Shown piece by piece: positions 1-11,309 of a DNA stretch of 64,000 nt (positions within the stretch are counted from its first letter, which is position 1; each line of letters opens with the position of its first letter). The notes beneath the pieces were generated by a model that was not told the DNA's origin, made no database searches, and saw nothing but the letters and a program-made list of their open reading frames with translations. The position numbers and the translations under genes are program-made. This DNA is from Poecilobothrus nobilitatus (Eukaryota; Arthropoda; Insecta; Diptera; Dolichopodidae), in the NCBI GenBank assembly GCA_947095535.1, contig OX352772.1:223718994-223782993 (forward strand), given 5' to 3'.

Positions 1-3000
1 CATTTTTAGTGGGTATACATATTTCCGATTCTTCCACCATAAAATGCATATTTCGGATTTATAGGTGTTGTATTAGTTAATGGATGATTTCGCAAGTAGT
101 TCATATTTTTATTACATCTCATTTGCTCGTCAAATTCACATTCCCATATTTCAATTTAATTGTATCCTAGATATTTTAAATGCTCTGATTTAACTAACGT
201 TCTTTCATACCTTTGGTTGAGGGTATCATCATTAAACAAGCACACATCTTGATAGCTGGTTAAACGTTTTGGGTGTCCGTGGTAATGAAATCCATAAAAT
301 TCAAATATTTCATAGATTTTTACACAAAAACTATTTACTTTAAAATCCAAACCAATTTTTTTTATCATTTAATACACATTGTAAATCAATTTGTCGTGAA
401 TATTGTTCCCAAATGAACCACTGTATGTCAATTTTCGACTGTTTATCTGTTAGTCTGTATCAGTGACGAAAGTGACTTTTGTAGGAACGAAAGCACACTA
501 CGTTATGATCTTTTTTATAAGTTTTTTATTTTATTTGCCACAGCTCACAACCAATCTTACATATTTTGTTTACTTTAATATATCCTCTTAAAGAAAATTG
601 TCTATTCAAAATATCTTCTATCTTATAGTTGCAAGAATCCATATCGAATATTTTCGGATTGGTATATATAAAATTAAAATAAAATGAACTTGTCTATTTC
701 GATCTTTACCAATATTAAAGTTAAAACAAAACGGTAGGTATCTAAATATTGCAACATTTTAAGTAACTTGAACGAGTAATGCGAATTTATTTAGTGGTAC
801 TCAAATATACTGAATAATACTATACTGTATTGAAAGATTAAAAATATTGTATGTTTTATTAATACATATAAATTTATAATAATAATTAATGTCATATAAC
901 TAATCAATAGTAAAATAGCAAAAAAGAAAAAAACATGTATCTAATCAAAATTTTCTAAAAAAAAAACAAAGGCCAAAATAAGGAATGCTTAAATCTAACT
1001 CATTATTTGTTTGCTGTGTTTTCTTTTTTTTTACCAACCAAAATCAAAATCAAGTGTCAGAAGTATCAATATCAACAGCTGGTCTAATTCTAGACTTCTA
1101 GTTCTAGTAATACATATTACATTTACATAATATCGTTCTTATTTCTTTGCTATCAATTATCATCATTTATCAACCATCAACCATCACCGTTCACCTACCG
1201 AACCAATCACCAACCAATCAGCAATCGGAGAGGAAAATGAATAGATACATATAAATAATAATAATACATAATTGTAAAGAACAACAAAATATTAAAAAGA
1301 ATAAAGAAGAAAAAGAAATAAAAAATGCTTAAAAATTTAAAACTATGAGACATTGTTTTTATTTTCTCTTTGTTTGATACAAAAATCAAAATAAATTTGT
1401 TGAATCAATATTCAATACAAATCCACTAAGAATGCGATGTTCAAACTCATTATTTGTCTCATATAAAAGCAATTTAACTATAAATTAGTAAACAAATTGA
1501 AAGTCAACGAAAATTGCACACAAAAAGTATTGAGTTTGAATGGCTCATTTTTCTTTCGATAATGAAGTTCGTAGAGAATTTTTTTATGTATGTAAATAAT
1601 GTATGACAAACTGAAGAGAATTTTATACTTGACAAAAATAGTACTTTTATTTAAATAATTAATTATACTTAAATTTTTAAATTATAAATTTAAATTATAC
1701 TTTTATAGCAATAAAATCAACATAAATTGTTATGTACTTTAATTATTATGTCAATTATTTTTCGTTTTGTACGTAATACTTCGTTATTGTATGTGTTCAG
1801 AATCCAACTTGTTGGATTAGTTGTATTACATATTTACATTGAATACGTAATACATGTTACATACATTAGTAATTATTTTTAACTGAATATTTTTTTAATT
1901 GAATTTTAGTAAAAGCTGTTGCAGTTTTTTTATTTTTAGTAGATTTTTTGAATTTTTCTACGGAATCACTGATTCCGTTCAATATATAAAGTCTTTGTCC
2001 ATGGTCTGTATCCATTTTTAGGAATGTTATCTATTACATTAGGTTTTAGAAAATTTCGACGATATGCAAGGTTACAAGCAAATGTTCAAATAATTAGTTT
2101 TGGTTGAATGGTAGTTTCAATTTATATATAGTTTAATAAAAATTGGTGCTCAAAAGCCTGTCCGTTGTGGGCAATGAATATAAGATTCTTAAAACTGTTT
2201 CTTAATATTAAAATGCACTCCCTTAAGTTTATTATTATAAATTCCTTTTCAAATTGATTTTCTCCATAAAAACAACTTTCTCTACAAAAAACTAAGGAAT
2301 TGTTTTCGATGCACAAGTGACATCTTTATTGAATGACATATGAATTTGGTTCATATTGTTTTATTTCTGTTGACACAATTTTTTCTTGTCTAGTCTCCAA
2401 ATAGTAAAATATATATAGGAAACTTTCAGAATCCCTATTCTTATTTGTATTCTTATTTTTGGCCTACTGAATGTAACATTGGTGATCTTCCGGAACAAAT
2501 TTGAAACTAATAATATATCTTTTATATTGCGAGGGCATGTAGGTGATTTTTGACAAGAAGAACAGCCCTTTAAACATCTGTGTTGATGTTGATAATGATG
2601 TGGAATGTGGCATTGTTCACAATAATAATCTGAAGAAAATGCTGAAGTTAGTGAAACAATTACATCGCAAGGATTTTTGTTGTGCAATAAATTAATTCTT
2701 TTGCCGATATTGCCTCCATTAAATATTACTTCTCTGATGTGCGTTCCATATTTATATACAAAAATGTTATAATTTTTAAACTTTCCTGAAATTTTTTCAA
2801 TTCAGGTATTCCACCACCTTGCAGAGGGACTGATACGTCTGATCTTTTTATTAGCCATAAAGGTAATTCAGTTTGCATCATTGCAGTATTATTAACAATT
2901 TCTTTATAATCTTTTTAATTTTCAATTTTAGCTATTGCAACAGTTTTAGCTCTCGGTAAGCATAACCTGTTTTCATTTCTGATTGAAATTATCCCCATTT

Positions 3001-3302
3001 TCGGTTTAGATTCTGTACAGAACTCAATTGTACTTACCCTCTCAATTACTTTAAAAAACTTTCGATATTATATCCCAAATATCTGAAAATTAAAAATCAC
3101 TAGCAAATTTAAAACTTAGGAATGCTGGACCACGTTCTTCAAAGCTTTCTCCGCAAAATGTTTTCCCCATCATATCAGCTGGATACACATTTTCTACAAT
3201 GTCATGTATAGCACCTTTAATCCAATTGACTGGATCTTCGTTAACAGATTCTGCTTTAACGTAAAATTTTGTCTTACAACCACATATATTTATAAAAGTC
3301 AA
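1..3302 (-). pseudogene. Polinton/Maverick-type family B DNA polymerase relic, copy 1 (N-terminal to pre-palm part)
   Basis: Read from 3302 down to 1, broken pieces follow the order of a protein-primed family B DNA polymerase of Polinton (Maverick) type, the enzyme that replicates these virus-like elements. 3090-3302 is an N-terminal segment (DPVNWIKGAIHDIVENVYP). 2720-3070 carries LCLPRA and GGGIPEL in shifted frames. 2361-2687 has a Cys/His-rich zinc-binding cluster (YYCEQCHIPHHYQHQHRC). 2122-2316 has an exonuclease-II-like block (FIAHNGQAFEHQF) with Glu at the metal-binding Asp position. 156-368 is the conserved stretch IFEFYGFHYHGH, and 1-150 continues with WECEF and AFYGGRIGN. The polymerase palm lies beyond the window edge. 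Frames break repeatedly, and 440-2110 is longer than the protein needs, suggesting an insertion. It shares roughly half its residues with copy 2, so it is a different lineage. Family assignment is by recognition of these blocks, not by a search. Confidence 0.72.
440..2110. other. AT-rich filler inside the copy 1 polymerase relic
   Basis: About 1.7 kb of AT-rich sequence with homopolymer runs and no reading frame I recognise. The polymerase blocks on either side should be closer together, so part of this is probably inserted DNA. I see no terminal repeats. Confidence 0.4.
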
Positions 3303-3419
3303 ACTGACATTTTTAATAGAATTTCACCTAATTTGAACCCAGAAATTTTTGTAAAATAATTTTTTTGGACACCTTGCCGCGTAAAGAAACTAAGTACCAC
3401 TTAAAGAATAAAATCGATT

Positions 3420-3730
3420 TTTCTTTCATAAAAGATTCTAATTTGGAACATTGTAAATAAAAGATATTCTGATAAATTATAGTTCAATAAAACGAAAACA
3501 AAAAAAAGTTAAGTCTAACCATGACTAACTTAAAATAAAAAGTAATTCGCATAATTGTAGCCATAAGATATTTTGCTAAATTATAGTTTAGTAAAAACAA
3601 TCACAAAAATGCAAACATAAACCGATCTTAAAATAGAAAAGAATTAAAAATATATTTTCCAACATTGCAATCAGAACAGATTCTAATGAATTATAGTTTA
3701 ATTAAAACCAAAACAAAACGAGAAAGAGTG
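3420..3730. repeat. Degenerate tandem repeat, about 105-bp period
   Basis: Three diverged copies of an A-rich unit, each marked by AATTATAGTT near 3475, 3579 and 3690 (spacings 104 and 111). No coding potential. The flanking 3303-3420 and 3730-3866 hold nothing I can name. Confidence 0.55.
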
Positions 3731-3866
3731 CAGTAGAGTAGACTGTGTCAACTCTGGAATACCCGTATGAACGTAATATATCCTGTTTCTATAAAACTTG
3801 ATCATCTTTTAAAAACATTCAGATGTTTTAGTACCGAACTACAGAGATATATTTATGTAAATTGTG

Positions 3867-4697
3867 GAGTTGTATGACAACTACCCGAATCTATTGCTTC
3901 TAGCTTCATTAAGTTCCAACAAATGCAAGAAGCCTGAATCGGCTGCTTTAGACCAATCAAATTTTACAACAGATTTTGGCATGCAACTCGACACTTTTTC
4001 ACAAAATTTCAGATAGCTAGCTTTAATATACAATGAGTTATTTTCATTTAAAAACAGAAGTTGTATGGCAGCTACCCGAACCCGTCGCACCATCACAACT
4101 AAATTTTGCAGAAGTTGTTTCCATAAAACTTGATCATCATTCGCAAAATTTCAGAAACCTAGATTGAATAGACAGTGGGTTATTTCCATTTAAAGAAAGA
4201 AGTTGCATGGCAGCTACTCGAACCCGGCTGCCGAAAATGCTGGAGGTAAATAGCAAAACTAACAATTTTGTAAAAGTGACGTAAAAAACATTTCAGCCTC
4301 CTAGCTCCTTTATTTTTTGAGTTATTTTCATTTAAAAAGAGAAGTTGTATGGCAGCTACCAGAATCCGTCGCACCACCACAACCAAATTTTACAGAAGTT
4401 GTTGCCATAAAACTTGATCATCATTTGCAAAATTTCAGATACCTAGATGGGATAGACATTGGGTTATTTCCATTTAAAGAAAGAAGTTGTATGGCAGCTA
4501 CTCGAACCCGGTGGCCGAAAATACTGGAGTTAAATAGCAGAACTAAAAATTTTGCAAAAGTGACGCAAAAAAAAATATCAGCCTCCTAGCTTCTTTATTT
4601 TTTGAGTTATCGTGCGGACGGACATTGAGTTATTTTCATTTAAAAAAAGAAGTTGTATGGCAGCTACCCGAACTCGTCGCACCACCACAACCAAATT
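3867..4697. repeat. 142-bp satellite-like tandem array with dimeric higher-order structure
   Basis: Copies marked by TTGTATGGCAGCTAC begin at 3870 (diverged), 4061, 4203, 4345, 4487 and 4653. Spacing is 142 bp three times running, then 166 where extra bases sit before the last copy. Two monomer types alternate: one continues CCCGTCGCACCA, the other CCCGGCTGCCGAAAA, so the true period is a dimer of 284 bp. The array runs straight into the assembly gap. Reading frames across it are by-products of the repeat. Confidence 0.85.
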
Positions 4698-4897
4698 NNN
4701 NNNNNNNNNNNNNNNNNNNNNNNNNNNNNNNNNNNNNNNNNNNNNNNNNNNNNNNNNNNNNNNNNNNNNNNNNNNNNNNNNNNNNNNNNNNNNNNNNNNN
4801 NNNNNNNNNNNNNNNNNNNNNNNNNNNNNNNNNNNNNNNNNNNNNNNNNNNNNNNNNNNNNNNNNNNNNNNNNNNNNNNNNNNNNNNNNNNNNNNNN
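4698..4897. other. Assembly gap (200 N)
   Basis: Exactly 200 N, a size usually used for gaps of unknown length. It sits at the end of the 142-bp tandem array, so unassembled repeat copies are the likely missing sequence. Confidence 0.98.
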
Positions 4898-5919
4898 AAT
4901 ATACTTTTCCTTGTTATACAAGGTCGCTAAGAGCTTTTCACTTTAGTAGATAGGTAGGCACTTGGACCAGACAGGTCAGTAGGTCAAGGTCACGCGGAAG
5001 TATGTCAAACTGTAATTAGGGCAGACAGGAAGTAGGTTAACGTATAAAAATAGGTCAGACAGGCGGCGGTAACCATCAGACAAGTCTTGTTGTTTGTAAA
5101 GATTGTATACTTGTTTTAAGTAATAGGTAAACATGGAAATAGTAAGAAAAAATGCTTTTTTTTATGTTTGCATTTTTGAGATGATATTATTTCTGGTTTT
5201 TTTTTTAATTTTTTTTTTATGAAGTATTTAAAGAAGAGGAAAGAAAAACCATTAATTTATTGTTATGTAAGGACGTTGAAAAAAAAATGTGAATAAAAAA
5301 AAAAAACAGGAAATCAAAAATATCTAACGTGGTACAGGTTTACTTATTGATATAAACTTGGCTTAAGTAATAGGAGCATATGCAAATAATTAGAAAAAAT
5401 GCTTTATAAAATTTAAAGAGAAAAATTAAAACAGAACAAAAAAAGTGTAACTAGGTTTCTTTAAAATTTTAAAACTATTTTTAAAAATTAATGGAAGAAG
5501 TGCAAACTGGTTATTTAGATCTTACATAAAGACATTGAACCTTGAATGCAATTTGGAGATGAATGTATTTCTTGTTGTTTTCTTTTTTCTATGAAGTATT
5601 TAAAGAAGCGAAAAGAAAAAATTGTTAGTATCACCTTATAAGATGTTATTATTATGTTAAAATGTTGAAAAACAAGAAAAATAAAAGAATAAAAAACGAT
5701 TCAAAATAAGTTAATTGCTTTTGGTACCTATAGTACATAATAGTATAAAAGAAAAAAAAAATTTAACAGATGTTTGAAAAAATTTTTTCAAATAACAAGC
5801 AAAAATCAATTTTAAAGAACCAAAAGACCTTGATATTTCAGAAATTTGTAAAGTTATTTCAAACATTTTTTAACAGTGAAATTATTTTTTAACGGAAATT
5901 AATAGCAGCATTTAGTTGT
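4898..5919. other. AT-rich spacer after the gap
   Basis: No coding signal. 4930-5100 is less AT-rich, with repeated CAGACAGG/GGTCAGACAGG words and a CAAGTCTTGTTG block that may be the end of an unidentified element. The rest is A/T runs; a GAAGTATTTAAAGAAG word recurs at 5220 and 5590, hinting at a degenerate duplication of about 370 bp. Confidence 0.5.
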
Positions 5920-8587
5920 GATTACTTTGCCAAACATATAATGTTCCGTATAACAAAAGATTGTCTCACAGAAGTAAACAGTCGTCTTTCTTTTGCAAAT
6001 CATCTCCAGCATGGGAGGTAAATTTTTCAAATATTAAATGTGATATATGCAATCGAAGTTTTAAAGGTCAAACTTGTTTTGATAATCATAACGCAACATC
6101 ATCTACATATAAAAATCTATTTCTACTCTTATAAATTCCTGTACAAAATGCTTTAAAGTATACAGAGCTGATGTAAATCATATATGCTATGGGCATTTGT
6201 GTAAAAACTGTAATACAGATGTTGCTTCAGATCACCAATGCTTTATTTCACCATGCAAAGAATTAGCTGAACTTAAGAATATATTATATATTTTCTACTA
6301 TCTCGAAACAACTCAAGATGATATCATAAGGGAGAAACTTCATGAAGGTGTTACAATAGGGGATATAATTGAACATCAGCCTGATTTAAAAGTATATTTT
6401 CAGCAAATGTTTAATCGTAAAAACAATATAAAATATAATAGAAAGTTACCCGATCGTAAATATTACTGTTATAATTCAATGACTGCCTCGGAAAGAAAAC
6501 TATTTCTTTACTGGTATGAAGAAAATAAAAACAAGTCTTTTAACCTCCAAAATGAACGTGTACAATATTGTATGAATGGCGTAAAAATTTTGACAGCATC
6601 CTGTATTAAATTCAGACAACTATTTTTGGAAGAATGTAAGCTTGAGCCATTTTTAGACGCCACTACAATTGCTTCAGCGTGTAATTTAGTTTTCAGAAAG
6701 AATTTTTTAAAACCGTAGGTATACAATTGGAGTTATACCTAAACAAGGATATCGCTTATCAGAAAACCAGTCAATCATTGCCAAAAAATGGTTAATGTGA
6801 GAAGAAAAATAAAGATAGATAAAAATTCAACTAGTGGTAATGGAAAAGAAAAAGTTATTTTTTGTCTTCGTGTTGACGGATATTGTACAAACACAAAGCA
6901 AATATTTGAGCTTTATGGCTATTATTACCATGGCCATCTAAAATCTTTCAAAAATAATAATGATAAAAAATATGAAACACGTTATGACGCTACACTATCA
7001 AAAGTCAATAAATTACGCTTTTTAGGTTATCAAGTAATTGAAAAGTGAGAGTGTGAATTTTTAAAACAAAATGAGGTCAAAAGAATACATAACATTTTTT
7101 CTCAAAATTGGAGAACAAAAGTTCGATACCACTAAAACCACGCGATGCGTTTTATGGCGGTGGAATAGGAAACACAAGAACATATTATAAATGTGCCACT
7201 GGTGAGAAAATAATGTATATAGTTTTTTTTTTCATTGCCACTCCAGCAAGGTGTATAGGGCATCAACTAAGTCATTTATTATTCATATTTGACTAAGCTT
7301 CAGTTTCGTGAATCATTAATTTCACTAAGCCGTTGATTACATGGCTGTAGCTATTGTACAAGACTAAGACGTTTCTATTATTTCTACGCCATCTATTATT
7401 TTATACAAGAGTATAGGCAGATATAGATATATATAGATATATCCTCACTATATCCTTGGGTGTGTAAATACAGAAAATTTCCAGAGAGTCATCCACAAGT
7501 TCATGTTGAACAAATTGAGTGCAATAAATTAAATTTAAATGATACTGAAGCTTGGAAATGAATAATGATGACTAGTCTCATGATAATCGTTGTACGTCAA
7601 TTTTAGGAACATGGGTTATAGATGAAGTAAGAGAATTTTGGAAATATAGGAGGTATGGGAGTATACTATTAAACAATTTAATCTAATCCCTTACATCATA
7701 AAAATGGATTTTCACTGAAACGATGTGTTCCTTAAAATTAAACAGGAAGCTTCAGGCTGGCCCAGCTTTTGTAGAAACCTAGCCAAAGCAAAAGTGCAAA
7801 TATTTAGAAAAATTTTCCAAAATGGAAGGCATAAATTTACAGTTGAAGCTAAATTAATGTTAAACTCTTTCTGGTATCAATTTGGACAGAGAGAAAATCA
7901 ATCAAAAACTGAAATTATAAATGAGCGTTATGAATTGTTTACTTTTCTTAATGATTCTTCCAAGAATGTAAATCAAATAACTCCAATAAACGAAAAACAG
8001 TTTTGGTAAATTGGGAATATAAAGAAGAAACAGCTGAAACATTATTAACAGTTAACTTTTGTGTAGCTGCTTACACTACCACACAAGGTCGTTTAAAATT
8101 GCATTCTTATTTAAACAATTTAAAAAAACGAGTTTTGTATTACGATACTTATTCAATAATATATGCAGCACGTGAAGGGGAATATAATCCTCCAAGAGGA
8201 GTTTTCATACTAGATATGACAGATAAGCTCGAAGAATATGGAATAGGAAGTTACATTACAGAATTTGTCAGTGCGGGTGCAAAGAACTATGCATACAAAA
8301 TATTTAATGCCAACTCCAAATGCGAAAAAACTGTTTGCAAAGTCAAAGGTATTCGTTTAAATTATAACGCTTCACAAGAAATAAATTTTGGCTCTATGAA
8401 ACAATTAGTTAAAAAATTTAACAATTTTCAACAAATAAATATAACATTTCCTAGTATTCGTCAAACATACGATCACAGAGTCATCACTGTTTCTGAAAGA
8501 AATACATACCGAATAAATTCCAGAAAACTAGTTTTGGCAGATGATTATACTTCAGTTCCTTATGGCTTCAAAAAGAAAAAAATTTAA
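5920..8587 (+). pseudogene. Polinton/Maverick-type family B DNA polymerase relic, copy 2 (zinc, exonuclease-side and palm blocks)
   Basis: A more complete polymerase relic of the same class as copy 1. Pieces in order: 5990-6120 zinc cluster (CDICNRSFKGQTCFDNH); 6130-6718 further Cys/His pairs (CTKCFKVY, CKNCNTDV) and FLDATTIASACNLVF; 6788-7048 the block IFELYGYYYHGH; 7108-7200 PLKPRDAFYGGGIGN; 7436-7470 palm motif A, DISSLYPWV; 7725-8009 motif B region (KLMLNSFWYQFGQREN); 8003-8587 motif C region and thumb, with KNYAYKIF and CKVKGIRLNYN. At least five frameshifts or stops separate them. In motif C the second metal-binding Asp is Tyr (YYDTYSIIY), so the protein would be inactive even without frame breaks. 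It ends naturally at the stop at 8585-8587. No integrase or terminal repeat is visible next to it. Confidence 0.82.
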
Positions 8588-10330
8588 AAATTATTGTTAA
8601 TATATTGTAAAAATTTTGTATTAAACTATTAAATTACAGTATTGAAAAAAAAAAAATCTTTTAATTTTACCGTTTTTAATTTTCAGAAGTTAATATTTTA
8701 GTTTTTATTGAATTTAATTACATTTCATTCAATTTTTTTTGAGCAAATGTAATAAGCAGAGCGAAGAATTAGAGATAATTCGTTTACAAAAAATCTTTAA
8801 AAGAATTAGTAATCTATTGAGTACACCATTAGCATGAAGTGAGTTTTCACAATATGTTTATTATTCGCTAATATTCGCTATTATTCGCTTATTCGAAACA
8901 TAAAATCGTATTTCAATTTTAAAAGACCATAATGTAGACAATACATTTTTTTTTCATAAGTAATATATGTTTTTATGAATTATTCTTTTAAGTACATTTT
9001 GAAAAATTTCACTCCGAAAAGTTTCACTCTGTCCTCCCGTCTGTTTACAAACCTTATACACTTTTTAATAAAGAGCAATATAATATTAACTTTGCATGGG
9101 TCTCTTAAAAAAGTAATATTGTAGAACAACTTTTTTATGTAGACTCACCGTTACAGCTCCTACAGCACCTACAGCTCTTCAAATTTTGGAAGGGCTTCTT
9201 TTTAAATGCATACATTTTAGGTTTTGTTTATTATATTTTTAATAAAAAAAAGACAGGATTGTTTTTACCTTTATAAATCAATCAGAATTTTTTTAAGTAA
9301 ACTTTTTCTAATAAGTAGTTATGTTTCCAAATTGATTGGCTAAAAATATGTGTAAAAATTGTATATGGATAAGAATGTAAGGTTTTCTGTTCTTTAAATA
9401 TGTATGTACTCATTTTTGATTAAATACTGTACAGAAGTTTGAATATGTTTGCTAATTTAACTGATTATATTTATAGTATTTTAAATATACCCACATTATA
9501 CATACTATATGTACATATTTCAATGATATTTTATGGGAAATATGTTATACATATGCATCCTATATAGGTAGACCACATGTAAGTAATGCATTTCTGAATG
9601 ATGACATGATAATTGTCGTATAGAGGAGATTATTTCTGTTTTTTAATAACTGCCGAAAATGTTATGTTCTTAAAACTTAAACACAGTATTCTAAAGATAC
9701 TGTAAAGTTTTAGAATATTCTTTTGTAAGTAAGTATGTTATGAATGAATAAGTAAAATTTGTTTATATTGTTAATAATGCTTTTTATTATATTTTATACT
9801 ATTTTCTTACATATACAAAAGAATAGAATTTACAAAAATAGATCATGCTGGCAATGCAAACCAGCATTTACAAAATATTCAAGGTCTTTTAAAAAGAACT
9901 AAATTCATTCAATAATTTATTTCAAAATTGCCATGTGATCATTCTTATTTCATACATTAAAAATAACCTCTTTTTCTTTGCAATTAGTTTTACTTTCATA
10001 AATTGAAAAATGACGTTGTTATTGTTTTTAATTTTTAAAAATAATATATGTAAACCTACTTATACTTATTACTTATTGAAAGTAAAATAATAATAAATTG
10101 GAATGGCATATTACACTTTCCCCCATAGGAAAAAAATTTTTATCAGTAATAGTGATAAACATTTTATAAGTTAATGATATTGTTTATAAATTTTTTATTT
10201 ATTATATTTTTATTTTTTCCCTTATAGAATTACAAAAAAAAAATTTCAAATTATTATCTAATATGAATGAGTTAATGACATAATAAAAAAAATTTTTTTT
10301 GTTTATTAGCTTAAAAATTATGTTTTCTTA
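8588..10330. other. Non-coding AT-rich spacer
   Basis: No gene found. The only structured part is the dispersed repeat at 9010-9310. The remainder is A/T homopolymers and short ATATAT tracts. Confidence 0.6.
9010..9310 (+). repeat. Copy of dispersed satellite-like repeat (first segment)
   Basis: Starts TTTCACTCTGTCC, then CGTCTGTTTACAAACC, and continues with TAGAACAACTTTTTTATGTAG, ACAGCTCTTCAAA and AAGACAGG blocks in the same order as at 18130-18420. It matches the first third of that longer repeat with substantial divergence. Function unknown. Confidence 0.6.
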
Positions 10331-10629
10331 TGGGGACCATACACTAAAAAACTTGTTTAAAAACATGTTTCTAAACATGCGAAGTTTAAACGTGTGTGGA
10401 GTGGTTTCGAAACAGTTTGTCAAACAGTTTAACAAAATCAAAATTTTTTATTTTGAATAGGCGAGTCAAAAGTTTCAGAAATGTTTCGTGTATGGTATAG
10501 TTTAAAAACTAAAACATAAATAAAATCAAGTGGTAATAAATTGTTGTGCTATTCACATCTATACATGTTTTTTTTTATATATATAAAATTTTAATTTAAT
10601 TTAATAAATAATTTAAAATAAAAGGTAAA

Positions 10630-10805
10630 ATGTCTGTTAAAAATAATATAGACTGGATAAATTTCTTCGAAGAATTCCGAAATCTGCCGCAATTATGGCA
10701 AATTTCTTCTAATTTATATAATAATAAACGTATGCGAGATGAAGGGTGGATAAGTTTCGGTCTTCAAAAGAGTTTCCTATGGCTAAAAAATCTCAAAGTA
10801 GTACG
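10630..10805 (+). pseudogene. MADF-domain protein start (Harbinger accessory protein)
   Basis: Begins at an ATG after an A-rich leader. Residues 8-42 read like a MADF domain, a Myb-related DNA-binding module: WINFFEEFRNLPQLW, then a Tyr and RMRDEGW. In PIF/Harbinger elements a Myb/MADF protein helps the transposase enter the nucleus and bind the ends. The frame stays open to 10890, but past about 10805 the + frame only mirrors the transposase on the opposite strand, so only the first 55-60 residues are real. The rest of the gene was removed by the internal deletion. Confidence 0.6.
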
Positions 10806-10814
10806 AAGTCTAAC

Positions 10815-11020
10815 ATCTGCAAAATTCGCATCGCGCATCAAAGTATTTTGCTTTTCGGTTAATAGTTTCACTTTTTGTAAAACATCTTGAAAACATCCTT
10901 CTTCCATCCTTAAATAATTCCTATAATCATTTGGTTGTTTTTCACTAATTTCCTTTAAAAGTTCTTGATTTGATTATTTATCTTTATTGAGTAACCACTT
11001 TTTCACCCATTTCCGATTTT
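10815..11020 (-). pseudogene. Harbinger transposase N-terminal remnant
   Basis: On the minus strand 11020 to 10815 reads RKWVKKWLLNK, a stop, then ELLKEISEKQPNDYRNYLRM and a segment ending MRDANFADVRLRTTLRFF. This is the N-terminal helical region that precedes the DDE domain in insect Harbinger-type transposases; the RNYLRM and RL-x-x-TLRFF blocks are what I recognise. The DDE core is absent, lost in the deletion that joins this piece to the MADF gene. Too short for an independent ORF call. Confidence 0.62.
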
Positions 11021-11309
11021 TTTATTTCTTTTTTTTATTAATTTCTGTAATTACCATCAAAGAGATAATTTGCCATATCCATCCATCCATTTGCCATTTA
11101 CCAAAGCCATATGTTCTACTGTGTAATATAAAAATACTGCAGTTTCTAAACTTGTTCAAGTAAAAGTTTGGTAGTGTATGGTGAACACATAAACAAGTTT
11201 ATGAACATGTTTTTAAACAAGTTTTTAGTTTATCTCATTGCATTAAAATGAACATTTTTTTTCTTTTGACATTATAGAAAGGATATATATGTTATTTTTT
11301 ACATTGTTG

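Larger units (their letters stand above)
10331..11230. mobile_element. PIF/Harbinger-type DNA transposon, internal deletion derivative
   Basis: About 0.9 kb bounded by inverted repeats: left ACCATACACTAAAAAACTTG (10337 on) and right, read in reverse, ACTAAAAACTTGTTTAAAAA ending near 11230, with another inverted ACCATACACTA at about 11172-11182. CAAGTTT and AACATGTT words recur subterminally in both orientations. Inside are the starts of the two genes typical of the superfamily, a MADF protein on + and a transposase on -, meeting tail to tail near 10810. I could not find a convincing 3-bp target duplication, so the exact ends are uncertain. Confidence 0.68.

Noticed and set aside
4180..4953. 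Open frames through the 142-bp repeats and across the N gap
   Set aside because: Repetitive sequence and unknown bases; no protein features.
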